Part shown: piece after piece, positions 41,701 through 56,400 of the stretch | Numbering within the stretch: the first letter of the stretch is position 1 | Layout: every line of letters starts with the position of its first letter | Assembly: GCA_030159075.1 (NCBI GenBank) | Contig: BROG01000560.1 | Location: 310,001 to 374,000, forward strand | Length of the DNA: 64,000 bases | Source: Atrina japonica | Taxonomy: Eukaryota; Mollusca; Bivalvia; Pterioida; Pinnidae | Reading direction: 5' to 3' | Position numbers and translations under genes: made by a program | Notes under the pieces: model-generated | Told to the model about the DNA's origin: nothing | Database searches by the model: none | Seen by the model: the letters and a program-made list of their open reading frames with translations, nothing else

Positions 41701-44700
41701 GTAAAATATTTACCAGTATATAGAAAGATCTGAAGTCTCCATCAACATCTGGTCAAGATAGTCCACCATTTTTGTGTGAAATATAATCATATTTAGATGT
41801 TTGCCCAGGTCTGGATGGTCTTTCAGTATCAACCCGGCCTTGCCAACACTTGTGTATGCCTGATAACAAAAAACATAATAAATCACTTCCTTACAGAAAA
41901 TCATATTTAGCACAGCATTGCAAACACAGGGATAATTAATCAGGTTTGCACTGTTGTCTGGGACAAATCCATTTAATGGTCAGACAAGTAAATGTTACTT
42001 CTCTTTTGTCTGAAAGGACAACTGAAATTGCTTCAGACCAAAATTAATTCAATAGAGATTATACACAAAAAAATATCTTTAAATATTACACTTGATTTTT
42101 GGACAGGCCATTTTTGCATTCAAACAAGTAATGAATACTGTAGAAATGTATAACGTGCATGTGTAGCACTGCACATAAGTATCAACCGGCTCACAAATGG
42201 GTTTTAATTGATAGAAGGCAGGAGTGATAATTCATACTGATCATTATATGATCATTTTCATATCATATCCCATATCACCCTGAGACTTCCATAAGAAAGT
42301 GAGACTCCCATATCAACCTGAGACTTCCATACCAACCTGAGACTTCCATAGCAAACTGTGACTTCCATATCAACCTGAGTCTTTCAAAACAACCTGAGAC
42401 TTCCATATCAACCTGAGACTTTCATACCAACCTGAGACTTCCATAGTGAACTGAGACTTCCATATCAACCTGAGACTTTCAAAACAACCTGAGACTTCCA
42501 TATCAACCTGAGACTTTCATACCAACCCGAGACTTCCATAGTGAACTGAGACTTCCATATCAACCTGAGACTTTCATACCAACCCGAGACTTCCATAGTG
42601 AACTGAGACTTCCATATCAACCTGAGACTTCCATATCAACCCAAACTGTTTATCTCATAATGTTTGTGTTTTTTTCATTTCATCAATCATCTTTTGTGTG
42701 TCATCATTTTGAATATTTCAACGACCCTTTTATTTTCTTTCTTAATCTTTTATTTTCTTTCTTAATCTTTTATTTCTTTCTTAATGAGATAATCCAGTTC
42801 CATAATCATGTTTTTAATTTTCTACACGACCGATGTGGTTCTTTGTTGTATTTCACTACACTATCAATTAGCATAGCTTTTTTGTTACTGACATCCACAA
42901 CATATTATCAACTTCTGGCATTTAACCTTTACAAGAAGTCTGTACCAGTCTAATTGAATTCCATACGAACCTGAAGTCTGAACCAGTCTAATCGAATGCC
43001 ACGGAAATCAAACAGCTCATTGCCTTCAACTGTAGAAAAATAAAAATTCATTATGATTGCATGTCCTTCAGAATATGGGTACAAATACATGTATATCTCA
43101 AGTTGTTGAGATAATATTACTACAGTAACATCTTTGTTTTTCATAATTTCAAGAGAAATAACTTACAGAGGGAGGAAAACATATCTCTGCTGTATAATAC
43201 AACAGTCAAAAAGATTTATTAATTCCACATCAACGACTATAACATACAAAGATGTTAGCCAATAATACTGCTATAGCAATTTTTTTCTAACTCATAAAAC
43301 TTTCTTGTCAAAATGGTGACATGAGATAGTGTCAAACGGTATAGTCGGTGATAGTCCGACATTAAATTCATGGCATCAAGAGGATTAAACAGAACAAAAG
43401 GGTGACATATCGATGTCAAAATCCGACGGTCGTCCGACAGTTAAATTCATGTCAGAAAAACCCCCCCTGTGAAATGTATTTTCTATAATGAACTGAAAAA
43501 GGTCAAAGGTCAAGGTCAAAAGGTAAAAAATGTACCAAAAGTATCAAACCATCGGCTATCGGAGTAACCGGACTGGACCGAAATATTATCAAATGTACCC
43601 CAAAATACCCTATGAGATAGTGTCAAAGTACTCTGTGAAATGATGTTACCCTTTCTAAAAATATACTGCAAAGTACCCTGTGAAATATTATCAAAATACC
43701 CCATGATGTTTTTCTAAATATACTGCAATATATTGTCTAAATATCCTGTGATATATTATCGAAATACATAGCGAGATACTGATTTGAAGTGATGTATTGA
43801 CTAAATAACTTGTGTTTTAATTAAGAAGTAGTAGCCATATTCATTGGATAAACAGACATGTCTTGATGAGACTCACTTTGTTTGACATCGAGCCTCAATT
43901 TGTTTGACATCGAGTCTGGCTTTTGTATTAAATTTGAATGTTGTGTTCTGCCACACTTAACAATTTTTCAGTCACATTGTGGAGGCCAATTTTTAGTGGT
44001 GAAGAAGAGAACCTAGTTACAATGACACCTAGGAAGAGACCACTGGCCTTCTGGAAGAAAACTGGCAAACTTTTCCAGAAAGCCAGCTTAGATTCCAGCG
44101 GGCCCGAACCTGCGCTGACCAGAAGTAAAAGACTTCATGGTTTAAAGTGCAATGCTCTAACCACGCGGAGGCCCTGGCTTTTACCGTATAACCGAATATT
44201 TCTGCGGTATGAAATTTTCGCGATTTAAGTAGTCAATTTTTGTGATTTACTGATATTTATATATTTTTCCAAACTGAACTTTATTATTTACTCAAAACAT
44301 TACCTTAAATCAATACACTGAAAGTGAAACAGCATCACAAGTCAATTAGGATTCATTGGTTTCTTCAAGACACACATACATTAATAAAATGTCTCATGAT
44401 TTTGTTGGATTCAATATTTTGCATTTTCAATTTTTGCAATTTCAAAACAATCATGTAATATCACAAAAACTGGAGAATAGCATAAAATACCAGTTAAATG
44501 GTATAACATAATATGATGATAGTATTAGAGACTTACCTTGTTTGACATAAGTCCGGCTATCGTATTGTAAAATGATGATAGTATTAGAGACCTTGTTTGA
44601 CATAAGTCCGGCTATCGTATTGTAAAATGATGATAGTATTAGAGATTTTGAATAATGATCGATTGTAAAATGATGATAGTATTAGAGACCTTGTTTGACA

Positions 44701-46318
44701 TAAGTCCGGCTATCGTATTGTAAAATAAGTAGAGACCTTGGCTAATCCTATCGTATTGTAAAATGATGATAGTATTAGAGACCTTGTTTGACATTAAGTC
44801 CGGCTATCGTATTGTAAAATGATGATAGTATTAGAGACCTTGTTTGACATATCATATTGTTGATGACATTAAGACCTTGTTTCCAGCTATTGTATTGTAA
44901 AATGATGATAGTATGACCTAGTTTGACATTAGAGACTTACATTGTTTGACATTAAGTCCAGCTGTGGTATTGTAAAATGATGATAGTAAAATGATAAGAG
45001 CTGTCGTATTTAGAGATAGTATTAGAGACTTACCTTGTTTGACATTAAGTCCGGCTATCGTATTGTCGAATGATGATAGTATTAGAGACTTACCTTGTTT
45101 GACATTAAGTCCGGCTATCGTATTGTCGAATGATGATAGTATGAAAGATTCATCCTCTGGTAACATGGCCAGATTCTATAAATATGTTAAATAAATACAT
45201 TATGTAAAAAACTATCATATACACGTACAATATTTCAAAACCCATGTTGAATTCAAGTTATGACATTGTTAGTACAGGAACTGATACCAATATTCACTGT
45301 GATTTGTTTATTTACTACCTGGGTAAATAATGAATGGCTGATTACCCCACTAATACAAGGTAAGCAGTTATCAGATGCTAGTATGAATGACAGCACAGAT
45401 TAAAGTCTACTTTCTCAATGTCCAATACAAAAGTTCAAATGTCACCACGATTTAAATTTTGTATTTGAAATTGATATTAGCTAGTGATATAACTCTAAGT
45501 TATAGAATATTAAAAAATATATATATACCACGTAACGATATATTTTAGTTAGTTGGCAAGATTGAGACTTAATTCAACAATGATTTGATAGGTATCATAG
45601 TAGGAATGTATGTGTAAATTATCAGTACACACAAGCAATTAAGTGATGCAAAATATGATAAATTACAACACACACATTAGTCTCAAAGATTTGTAAACTT
45701 TTTAAATCACATTTCTATGTAATAATGTATAATAAATAATCACTCTGCTTAATTGATACTATTGTTTTAGCCTAATTATTAAACATAAACTATTTTTGTA
45801 TTTTTGTGTTGTTCTATCCATGTTTTCATCATTGATGACCCCAACATCGACCTATAGGCCGTAAAACATGCCACTGTACAATTTCTAAAAGCAGGAATAA
45901 GTAGAACTATGTACCAGTAGTTCTATATTTCATGATTACAACGTATTCAAATTATCATTCTCCACAAAATTTTGACTCCTGTAAAAATTGAACTCTTACA
46001 TTTGACTATACTGCTTAGAGAATAGCCTTCAAAGCAAATCCATAATAGCAACCCATATATATTTGTTTGTTTTATTGTTGTTTAACATCCCACTCAAGAA
46101 TCTTTCACTCATATGGAGAAGGGGTTCAAATTTTGGCCTATGCTCGGCACGTAAGGCCATTGGGCAGTGAGGGTTCTTCAACGTGCTGACACCTATTGTG
46201 ACACGGGACGTTGGTTTTAACTGTCTTATCCGAAAGACGGGAAACCAACCTGTCACCGGCTGGACTCAAACTCATGATCAAGAGTCGAGTGCGCTACCGA
46301 CTGAGCCAGGTCAGCTCC

Positions 46319-46413
<95 letters not shown>

Positions 46414-49400
46414 TACATACATATACACACATATTGGAATGTCATTATCTTGAGAGCCTGCCTGGCTCAATCGGTAGCGCGCTCGACTTTGGATCGTGAG
46501 GTCGTGAGTTCAAGTCCCACTGGTGACAGGTTGGTTTCTTGTCTTTCAGATGAGACAGTAAAAACTGCAGGTCCCGTGTCACAGTAGGTGTCGGCACATT
46601 AAAGAACCCTCACTGCTCAATGGCCGTAAGTGCCGAGCAGAGGCCAAAATTTGAAGCCCTTCATCGGCATTTGGTGACGTCTCTATATGAGTGAAATATT
46701 CTTGAGTGGGACGATAAACAACAATAAACAAACAAACATTATCTTGAAATTTATTAAACTGCCCCTTTTACTTTGAGATATTCAAAATTTGAGATAACAA
46801 ATATTTTCAATTCATATATTTTTCATTCTTATTGGACAACAAACAGACAGGGTAGTGCTTAATTGAAATCAATTTTAATCAATTATTAATTACAGTTTTA
46901 CCCTGGTTTGTTAACAGTAATTAATTATCCCTGTATTTTGCAGGTAAACAAGTAATTTTAAACAATGATTTTTGTGTACAAAATGTTAACCCTCAATCAC
47001 AGAGGGTAATTTTGAGATAACAAGTGGCAATTCTATAACATATCAATACTTCGGACAAGAAAAATACTTCAAGATAAGCAAAATTTCAAGATGAAAACTA
47101 CAGGATATATGGAATGAAAGTAGTATAAATATATGGTTAAATAATCCGGACCAGACATTTGCCATAGGCTTGCAAAATGGAAAGTTCTTGTGATATGAAT
47201 GGAAATTCATGACAGATCCTCTCTCTCTATATATATAACAGATATACAATACATTCATTCATGATAAACAAGAAAACATTTCAATGGCATATTAAACTAT
47301 GGTTTGTCTACAACAAGATGTTTGTAAAATCTGACTGGTCAATATCAAATCTCAAAACTACAATATTAAGTCTAAAAAATCCAGAAATTTTGCAAGACTA
47401 GGTAAAAACAGTCATCAAAAGTGTAAACATAAATATTACAAGCTTAAAAATACTGCTAGATATTCATTTGAGGAAAGAAATGATAATACAATAGAACTTT
47501 GATAAGTCAAAATTCAAGGGACCACGAAGAAAAGTTTGAAACATTGGGACTTCGACTCATGGATGGTAACCAAAAATCAAACGTTTTTTATTTCAGAGGT
47601 TCTATAAGGTGTATATGTCTGCTTCAAAACCATTTAAGATATATACGGTCATTATAATTAATAATTAGTGGTAAATTTAATTTAATGTTCATGAAACTGA
47701 AACATTGAGTGCTTAGCTTATTAGAAGCAGAAGAATTATTATTGGGTGATTTCGTACACATGTAGGCATTTTTGTTTTTTCATAGATTTATTTGAAACAT
47801 TGAGAAATTTGACTCATGAAAGTTTGAATTATAAAATGTTTATAAATAACATTGAATAACAAAATTATTTGTGACTTTATCAATAGTTTGAAACATTGAG
47901 AAGTTTGACTCATTGAAGTTTGACTAATAGAAGTTCTTCTGTAATTGCATCTGTACTCTATTTGATGAGAAAAACATAAACGTCAACACTTGGTCAGTTT
48001 TAAAACTATATAAATAAAAAAAACACCTATAATTTTGATTTTTTTTTCAGTTTTTCTAAAAAATGCACAGAATGACCTTCCCTTTCATGAAAGGATTCAA
48101 TGTCTATAATGTGTTTGTGAAACACAAATGCCCCTGGTCCCAACAATTTTTTGCAATGACCCCAGACCCACCCCCAGGGGCATGTGATTTCAGTGAAGTG
48201 TGAGCAACCCTTAGATGAACTTACAGTCTATGTTTGGTTACTGTGTCACAATCCAAACTTGAAATATTTCACTTTATTTGTAAGTGGGACAGAACTACGG
48301 ACAAACAGACAAACAAACAGGAACAGGCCATAGGTATAATGTGCAAAGGTGGAAAGGTGAGTATCTCACCTGTAACAGCTGATTTAGGACAACATAATCA
48401 TATCCTGCCAGGTATTGTACATAATACCTCTGCATGACCTGGTTGTACTTCTTCACCAAAGCTAGAGTTGACAAAAAGCAAAATGAACAAATTAAAAACA
48501 ATATTAATATAAAAACAGTAGAAATGGTAGAAAATACATTCAGGTAGCAAAACATTTGAATATATATCACTTCATCAGGTCCAAAATATAATGTAATATT
48601 TATAACAAAACCGGGTACGAAAACTGCATTATGTTGAGTATAACTTCAATTGATTTAACTCTGTTGATTTAACTTAAATGCATCTTACAATACGGTAATT
48701 CACCCCTAAAACTTGACTCAGCTCATATCAATTGCCAAATCCAACTAAATCTGCATGAACGAGTGATTTTAAAGTTTTCTATATCCACTATCAGGCAAAG
48801 TATAAAGGAATCATCAAATCTGATTGGTCAATATCAAATCTAAAACCCCATTACTGAGTCTTAAAAATCTAAATAAAAATCTTAAAAACTATATAAAAAC
48901 ATTAATCAAAAATGTAAAATTTAGAATCTTCTCCAACATAAATATTCCGGAACTAAACATGCTACCAGATATTTATTTTTAGAAAAGATAGGATAATAAT
49001 TGTATCTGTTCTGTATTTGCACTGTAAATGACATGTGTTATAATAATCTTACACTGGAATCTGTCTTGAGACGTCATCCTATATATTCTCTCAAGACAGT
49101 TGGTTTTTCAATAGAGGTTTTATCTAAAAAATATTGAACCCAATGGTTTTCAGAATGTGGTCTCAGAAGACAGGAGATTTATCATGAGAGAGATCTCTCA
49201 AGACAAGTTCCACTCATATTTATATTTTGAAATTTGAAATGAATAAATGGGACTAATTCATGTACCACGTGATACCAGATAATGTTTGTGCGGGACTATT
49301 GTTTCTATTAGTGATGGAATGATGCTAGCAGAGACGATATCCTGCAGTAATGTCATTTCAGCGGGAAGATTACGTAGAGTTAAGTTCCATCACCATTGGA

Positions 49401-52400
49401 GATAGTAGTACCACACAAACGTAATCGGTTATCACATGGTACATGAATTAGTCCCATTGGTTCTGGCATTAAAGAACTGCACCAAAGATTTGGAACCACA
49501 ATTATGCTTTGAACAGTTTGTATTAAGTGATTGTATTACCTTTCAGTTCTTCCATGTAAAACAACAATTCTGGAAGCTGCCTATCAACAAAGTCTTCCTG
49601 TGACATTTTTACGTTATGTTTCTTCGACGGTGGATTGTCAAAGTGCCTTAGCAACCAGTGAATTTCATCCCTAGCAATTGACAATCCTTGGAATACGTAC
49701 AGTGCCTAATGGAAAATAATGATATGTATGATAATATGTAAATGACAAAAAATGTCTTTTATCTAATATTGCTAAACCATTATATATCAGAACATTTTCA
49801 ACTCTCTTTATTTTTCACCCTTTTACAACAAAAAACATACACATCACATTTTAAATTCACCCCAACTTACTATAGTCTCCTGGCACCTGTTTTTTTTTTT
49901 TTTTTTTTTTTTTTTTTACGAAAGGTCGAAAGCCTTAAATCCTAACTTTTAGTCCTAACTACAATGGCAACGCATCACTGATAGGTCAGTCCCATGACAA
50001 TCAGGACTAAGACTTTTGGATTTAGTACTTCCGACTTTTTGTAAAATGAGCCCCTGGATGGCACGTATACAGAATATCAAATCAATAGATATTTAGTATA
50101 TTAATTACTGACATATATATAATCCTGCACATCTTAGAAATTTTCTGAAAACAACTGTGAAATACTCAGTGGGTAAAAACTTACCTTTGGCCCTAGTAAT
50201 CCAGGCTGATCTGTATAAATAAGGGTTAATTCTTTCAAAGCAGATCTTAAGAATTTCCTTCTCTCTCTGTGAATTCCTGGCCTATAAGTGGTTGATAAAA
50301 ATAATTCTCTGTAACGATGTCTTGTGATTTGAAATTACAATGAATTTATATAACAGTTTGTAAACCTGCATGATATTTTGACATTATATCACTTCACATG
50401 CTTTTATTTAATCAAATCATTTTTTTTTTTTTGAGGTTTGTTTTTGACTGAAATCTGACTTTGAATCTATTTACTTAGTTTTAATTTTCCAGTGCAACTT
50501 AAAATTCTCCATACAGTAGCTGTAAGTTTGAAGATGATAGACCAAATTTTGCACTATGAAAGATGATATTTCATAAATTCTTTTATCTGAACTCTACAGC
50601 ATAGAAGATTCAGGGTACTTATTAGATTTAGGAAAATTTAGGGAACAGCATGATTTATAATTTTCATTTTAATCATGAACAAAAGTCTATCCTGTAAACA
50701 AAATTCTAACTCCTAACTTCTGAACATGTGAATTCAGTATTACAGATAGATGTTGGCTACATCTGGGGCATTTTTTGTCGACATACACATGATGTTTGTA
50801 CTTATGATAATTGTAGAGCTTGTTTGTACTAAGATGATTGTAGAGCCTGTTTGTACTTACGATGATTGTAGAGCCTGTTTGTACTAAGATGATTGTAGAG
50901 CCTGTTTGTACTTACGATGATTGTAGAGTTTGTTTGTACTTACGATGATTGTAGAGCCTGTTTGTACTAAGATGATTGTAGAGCCTGTTTGTACTAAGAT
51001 GATTGTAGAGCCTGTTTGTACTAAGATGATTGTAGAGCCTGTTTGTACTTACGATGATTGTAGAGTTTGTTTGTATTTACGATGATTGTAGAGCCTGTTT
51101 GTACTAAGATGATTGTAGAGCCTGTTTGTACTTATGATGATTGTAGAGCCTGTTTGTACTTACGATTATTGTAGAGCCTGTTTGTACTAAGATGATTGTA
51201 GAGCCTGTTTGTACTAAGATGATTGTAGAGCCTGTTTGTACTAAGATGATTGTAGAGCCTGTTTGTACTTACGATGATTGTAGAGCCTGTTTGTACTAAG
51301 ATGATTGTAGAGCCTGTTTGTACTAAGATGATTGTAGAGCCTGTTTGTACTAAGATGATTGTAGAGCCTGTTTGTACTTACGATGATTGTAGAGCCTGTT
51401 TGTACTAAGATGATTGTAGAGTTTGTTTGTACTTACGATGATTGTAGAGCCTGTTTGTACTTACGAAGATTGTAGAGCCTGTTTGTACTTACGAAGATTG
51501 TAGAGCCTGATGTTGAAGATCTTTCACTTCAGCCACTCTCTTACTTGTGTTATGTCTGAAATGAACAACACAGATCTTAACTACAATGTCAAATATGTTA
51601 TAGTCAGTTTCAAAAATGTACATTTGGAAGTACATCATACTCCTTAGTACTAATATTTTTTAGGGAGGACATAAAATTATGATCATATGCTTAATGATGG
51701 TGTCTAATGCTTTCAGATACAGTCTAACTTGTCTTAGTGATTCACTGTTCTAAATGACTACCTGACTTATGCGACCTATGTGAAACCCTCCCAATATTTT
51801 GACATGAGTTTTATTAAGCGGCTTTGATATGACCATTTGTCAACATGAGTTCTCCCTCCCTGTGAGATCAATTGCATATACACAACAAAATGGTGACAGA
51901 GAGGAAAGTATAGTCCGTTTACTCTCCATTGAAACTGGGGTTTTGTTACATTTCTTAGATTTCGCTTAATCATCAAATTAGAATTTTACAGCAATGTATT
52001 TAATTTTACAATACATAACTGAATTGTGAATATGCAAATTTTTGGTTTGCTAACAAAACTTTTACCCATTTAATGCAATACAAAATTTTGTAAAAGTTTG
52101 TGTGGGTAAATGCAGAGTTGATAAAACAGCACCCATAATTCTTTCTGATTCATACATAAGTAGGTCATATGCAAATCAGAAACTCTGGGTCATATGACAG
52201 TAGACTGGCATGGGATTGTATCATAAATTCATAATTATTATTTTTTTTAAATCATAAATATAAGTCTGCATCATTTTTAATATAATGCACAAAACTATGT
52301 TACTGAAATAATGTCATCTTATTAGTAGTATTCTTTAGGTGCTGGATGTAAAACAACATAAAAACAAACAAAAAATGTTAACTTGAAACTTATGTTGACT

Positions 52401-53417
52401 TGCAATTGTGAGATGATCCCTTATTGATCAGTATGCATGAATTAAGCTTGTGACAATTTAGGCCTATTCATACAAAATGATATTGAATCAAGGGATTTAT
52501 ATATTTTTATAGATGAGGAGTATTGCATGTAAGTAGCAGGCACACTGACTATTTATAGGTAACCATGTGGTCTGAAAACTGTTTATATTTACAGTATTAT
52601 GACTGTTCAATGTATTGGATTTACACCCATGTTACATTTCTTGAAATTTGGATGAAATCTTACATTATTAGTAATGGGAAACTTTTCACCTTAAATTGCT
52701 TGATGCAATTAAAATTCATTTTCAGTTATGTATAACCTTTACAATAATGATGAGCATTTAAAATATATAAATTATGTGTTTTTTTTCAAAAAATGACTAA
52801 ACCCCAGTTTCAATTGAGAGCAAACAGACTATACTAACACTCAAATAAAACATTACAGACTCACAGATCATACAAATGAAAATCAATTAAGAAAAAATGT
52901 CTGTTAGGCAAATAGAAATGTGAAATAAAGGTTTTAAAAAGTTTCTCTCTGCAATTGTTACTTTGTTATACATAAAAATCTCTGATGATCGGAAACTGGG
53001 CAACCTGAATTAAGAGACCACCTGCCATATGCGGCATTTCTTGCATCTTCCCTTGAGTGGTCACTTACAACAAGATTTTAAGACTTTAACTAAGACTTTA
53101 TATGTACCAGCAGAGTTGAAGATCAGATTATCAGTTTGGTCCCTTTTTCAATAAACACAGATACAGAACCTTAAAGATTTACATTGACACATGAAAAATC
53201 ATAATATTAATAAAACTAATGATGAATATATAAATATGTACCCTCGGAGATTCTCAAAAAACGAGACAATATAACTGTGAATGTGTAATACTTCATCTCT
53301 ACATAGCTGTATTATATATCCTGACTGCAAAGCCGTTTTCCATAAATCCCAGAGCTGGGCCTCTTGAAGGTACTGATGGCATAACATGGTGCAAACTAAA
53401 ACAATTAAAAACATCAT

Positions 53418-53449
<32 letters not shown>

Positions 53450-56400
53450 ATTATGTTTTTTGCTTTGTTTTTATTTCATCACACCAGTACATCAACAGAT
53501 AAAGGTGAAGTGCAACACATTTTGACCTGTGTCAGGCCGAAAAGAAAATTTTATCTGTTTGATGTTGCCTGCCTACCCACCCAACAAGAGTTGTCAGAAG
53601 ACAACAAAACTCGTCAAAATGGGACCCATATAAAGCAACTATTGACTTAAATTATGATAAGATTTCTGTACTAAACTTTTATGAGTGTCATCTTCCTATA
53701 ACAAGAGTTGTCAGAAAACAACAAAGCTTGCCGAAATAGCTGTAATTTTCAAAATAGATATTTGACCCACAGCTGTCAGGTTTTAAGGTCAAAGGACTAG
53801 TAAAATTTTTATTCCTTTAGCTGAGGTTACTAATCATGAAAAGTAGGTCAAAGTCCAAGGTCAAGTTCTTCAGGCCAAAAAGTCAAGGTACATGTACCAA
53901 ATGAAGACTCTGATCAAAAGAAATATATATGTGAAATATCAAAGCCCTATCTCTCATGGTTTAAAAGATAAAGCAAAGGATAAAGTTTTTGAAAAGTAGT
54001 TCAAAGTCCAAGGGCAAGGTCACTTGGTCAAAAGTCAAGGTACCAAATGAAAGTTCTGGTCATAAGAAACATCAGAGCTCCATCCCTCATGGTTTACAAG
54101 ATATAGCAAAGGATAATTTTTTTTTTAAAGTAGGTCAAAGTTCAAGGTCATTAGGTCAAAGGTCAAGGTACCAAATGAAAGCTCTTGTCATAAGGAATCT
54201 ATATGTGAAATATCCAAGCCCTGTCCCTTGCAGTTAAAAAAAATTTAGGTGAGGTTAAAAGTTTTGACTATGGACACTGACGATGACGACGCCAGGGGTA
54301 TGGCATTAGCTCTCCAGACTTTCATCCCAGCAAACTAAAAATGCTGCTGCTCAAACTATTTTTTCACATAACATTTTATCCAGATTTTTTCCAGTTCCAT
54401 TACCCTATCTTTATTTAGTTTTTTATTGTTTACACAATTGAAACACAAACTTGCATATACAGAGACAATATGCATGCTAGAATTTACTTTGTTTTAAAAT
54501 TGTATACAGAGAAAGAGGCAGTTATCAAAGCATTTCTTTCTTGTTTTGTTTAATTTCCTTTTCTTCCAAAAAGAAAATTGCCTACCTACCCACACCTGGA
54601 AGGTATGGACAGGAAACATCAAACAAACAATTTTCTTAACAGTGGCCTTATGGATTTCCGTTGTGTAGTGAGGGTACTTTAATGTGACACATGTGACAGG
54701 GATCCTCGGTTTTAAATTTCATCTGATTTATGACCTCTAATATAGAGCATTCGGCAACAGTCACCGCCTGTGTTAAAATATCCTTGGTCTGACCCAGAAT
54801 TCAATTTGAGACCTCTTGCTTACAGATCAAATGCTTTACAACTCAACCATAGTAATGGTAATCAAGGATGTGGATTCTCCAATGTCCATGTGCACATGTG
54901 CATCCAACAAATGATTTTCATTCCACTGATATTAACTGTACAAATTTCCCTATTGTATAAGATATCAGCATTATAACAAGAAAAACTTACATAAAATCCA
55001 CCTTTCCATTGAATCCTGGGATAGGTATTCACACTGGACCTGTAATTTGATAGAAATGATGTTAAATGTAGTGATGGTGTGATTAACAAAAAATGATATC
55101 AATACTTCATCTGCCCATAAATAATGAACTCTTCTTAAATCAATAATAAAGCCAGTCCATCTGTGTGTTTAGGGGTGAATTCCTCACAATATCAACATAT
55201 CCTATCATCCCTCCAGATCATTCCATCTCTCTTCTTTAGTTGCACATCAGCAGGTCTTCAACTCTCTTGATATATATATATATATATACAGGGCTCAACA
55301 TTAAGGCACGTCCGACCGACCCTGACTAGTAAAAGATTGGTCCGGTCTAGTTAATTTGTGTCAAAGTAGCCCGACTGGTCAGGTTAAAAATATCACTTCA
55401 AATAGAATGAAGATCTATTATTAAAAAAAAAATGTTGTGAAAAACTATTTTCTTCTTTTTGTAATTTATTTACCGATAGTGGGACATTTATTTACATTAC
55501 CGGTGATTGTGATAATAGATATGTCGCTGATATTACGTGCCGTATAGACTTACTTTCATTTCGTCAATTTTGTCGCCATATATTGTAATACGCCCTCTGG
55601 TGAGAGATTGGTATATAAAATAACCGGGAAATTGTAATATTACGACGTTGACGCTTAAAGCCACTGGAATGACACATAAGATTATGTTTTCGTCATTTTT
55701 AGATTATTTATATACAACTAAGAAGAATAAACTATTTCAATGTGAGAAGGGAAACAGTGTTCAAGGAATTTTGCTACAAATTGTACGAGTAGTTACGTCG
55801 GGTTTAATATCACATTAGTACTGATACGGCTTAAATATGAAAAGCTAGATCGGTAAATACGAGGACAATACCGACAAAATATCTTTTAATTTAATGTAAA
55901 ACCTATATTATTAACATTTAAAAGTAAATTATTCCCCAAAATTTTCATTACGACGAAAAGGAGCTTCAATCCAGTTACATGTCCCGTCATTCCGGTACAT
56001 GGCGTCTTTTCGGTAATTCTATGGACCCGTAAAAATTCAGATTGAAAGTGAAACTGGAAGCTTCGGTCATAAAATCACAAGTGTGTGCAGCTTCACTAGC
56101 CTAGCCTAGGCATATTTTAATTTAACCGGGCATATAGAATGGTACGTTTCTTTTTTGATAGTTTTGTTTGATTTTAGTCACGATATCTCTAATAAAGCAG
56201 AACAACTTACGATAACTATTGATATCTGACTACACTGAGTGACTGACGACGGCTTCTTTATAGTAATGGAGGCATAACTAGAGACGAGAGTGTATCAAGA
56301 AAATCAAACGAAAAAACAGAAATCAAAATTTATTTTACAATAATTAGGCCTAAAAGAAAATTTCAAACTTACATACATACTTGCTTCTGGACTTCTATAA

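Noticed and set aside
43938..44228. ORF of 96 residues with basic, proline-rich start
   Set aside because: It is a tRNA-derived SINE read in reverse; the same sequence recurs, broken, at 14733, 57740 and 62850.
46463..46520. Possible tRNA gene (A-box and B-box present)
   Set aside because: The sequence continues into a SINE body and tail with an 11-bp target duplication, and an inverted sister copy lies nearby; the tRNA fold is not preserved as a gene.
46183..46587. ORF of 134 residues with a YIYIYI run
   Set aside because: It spans two SINEs and a TA/CA microsatellite; no coding evidence.
53199..53450. ORF starting with a run of methionines on the minus strand
   Set aside because: The Met run is an (ATG)n tract before the exon 6 acceptor. 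Only 53242-53395 is coding, as part of NCKAP1.
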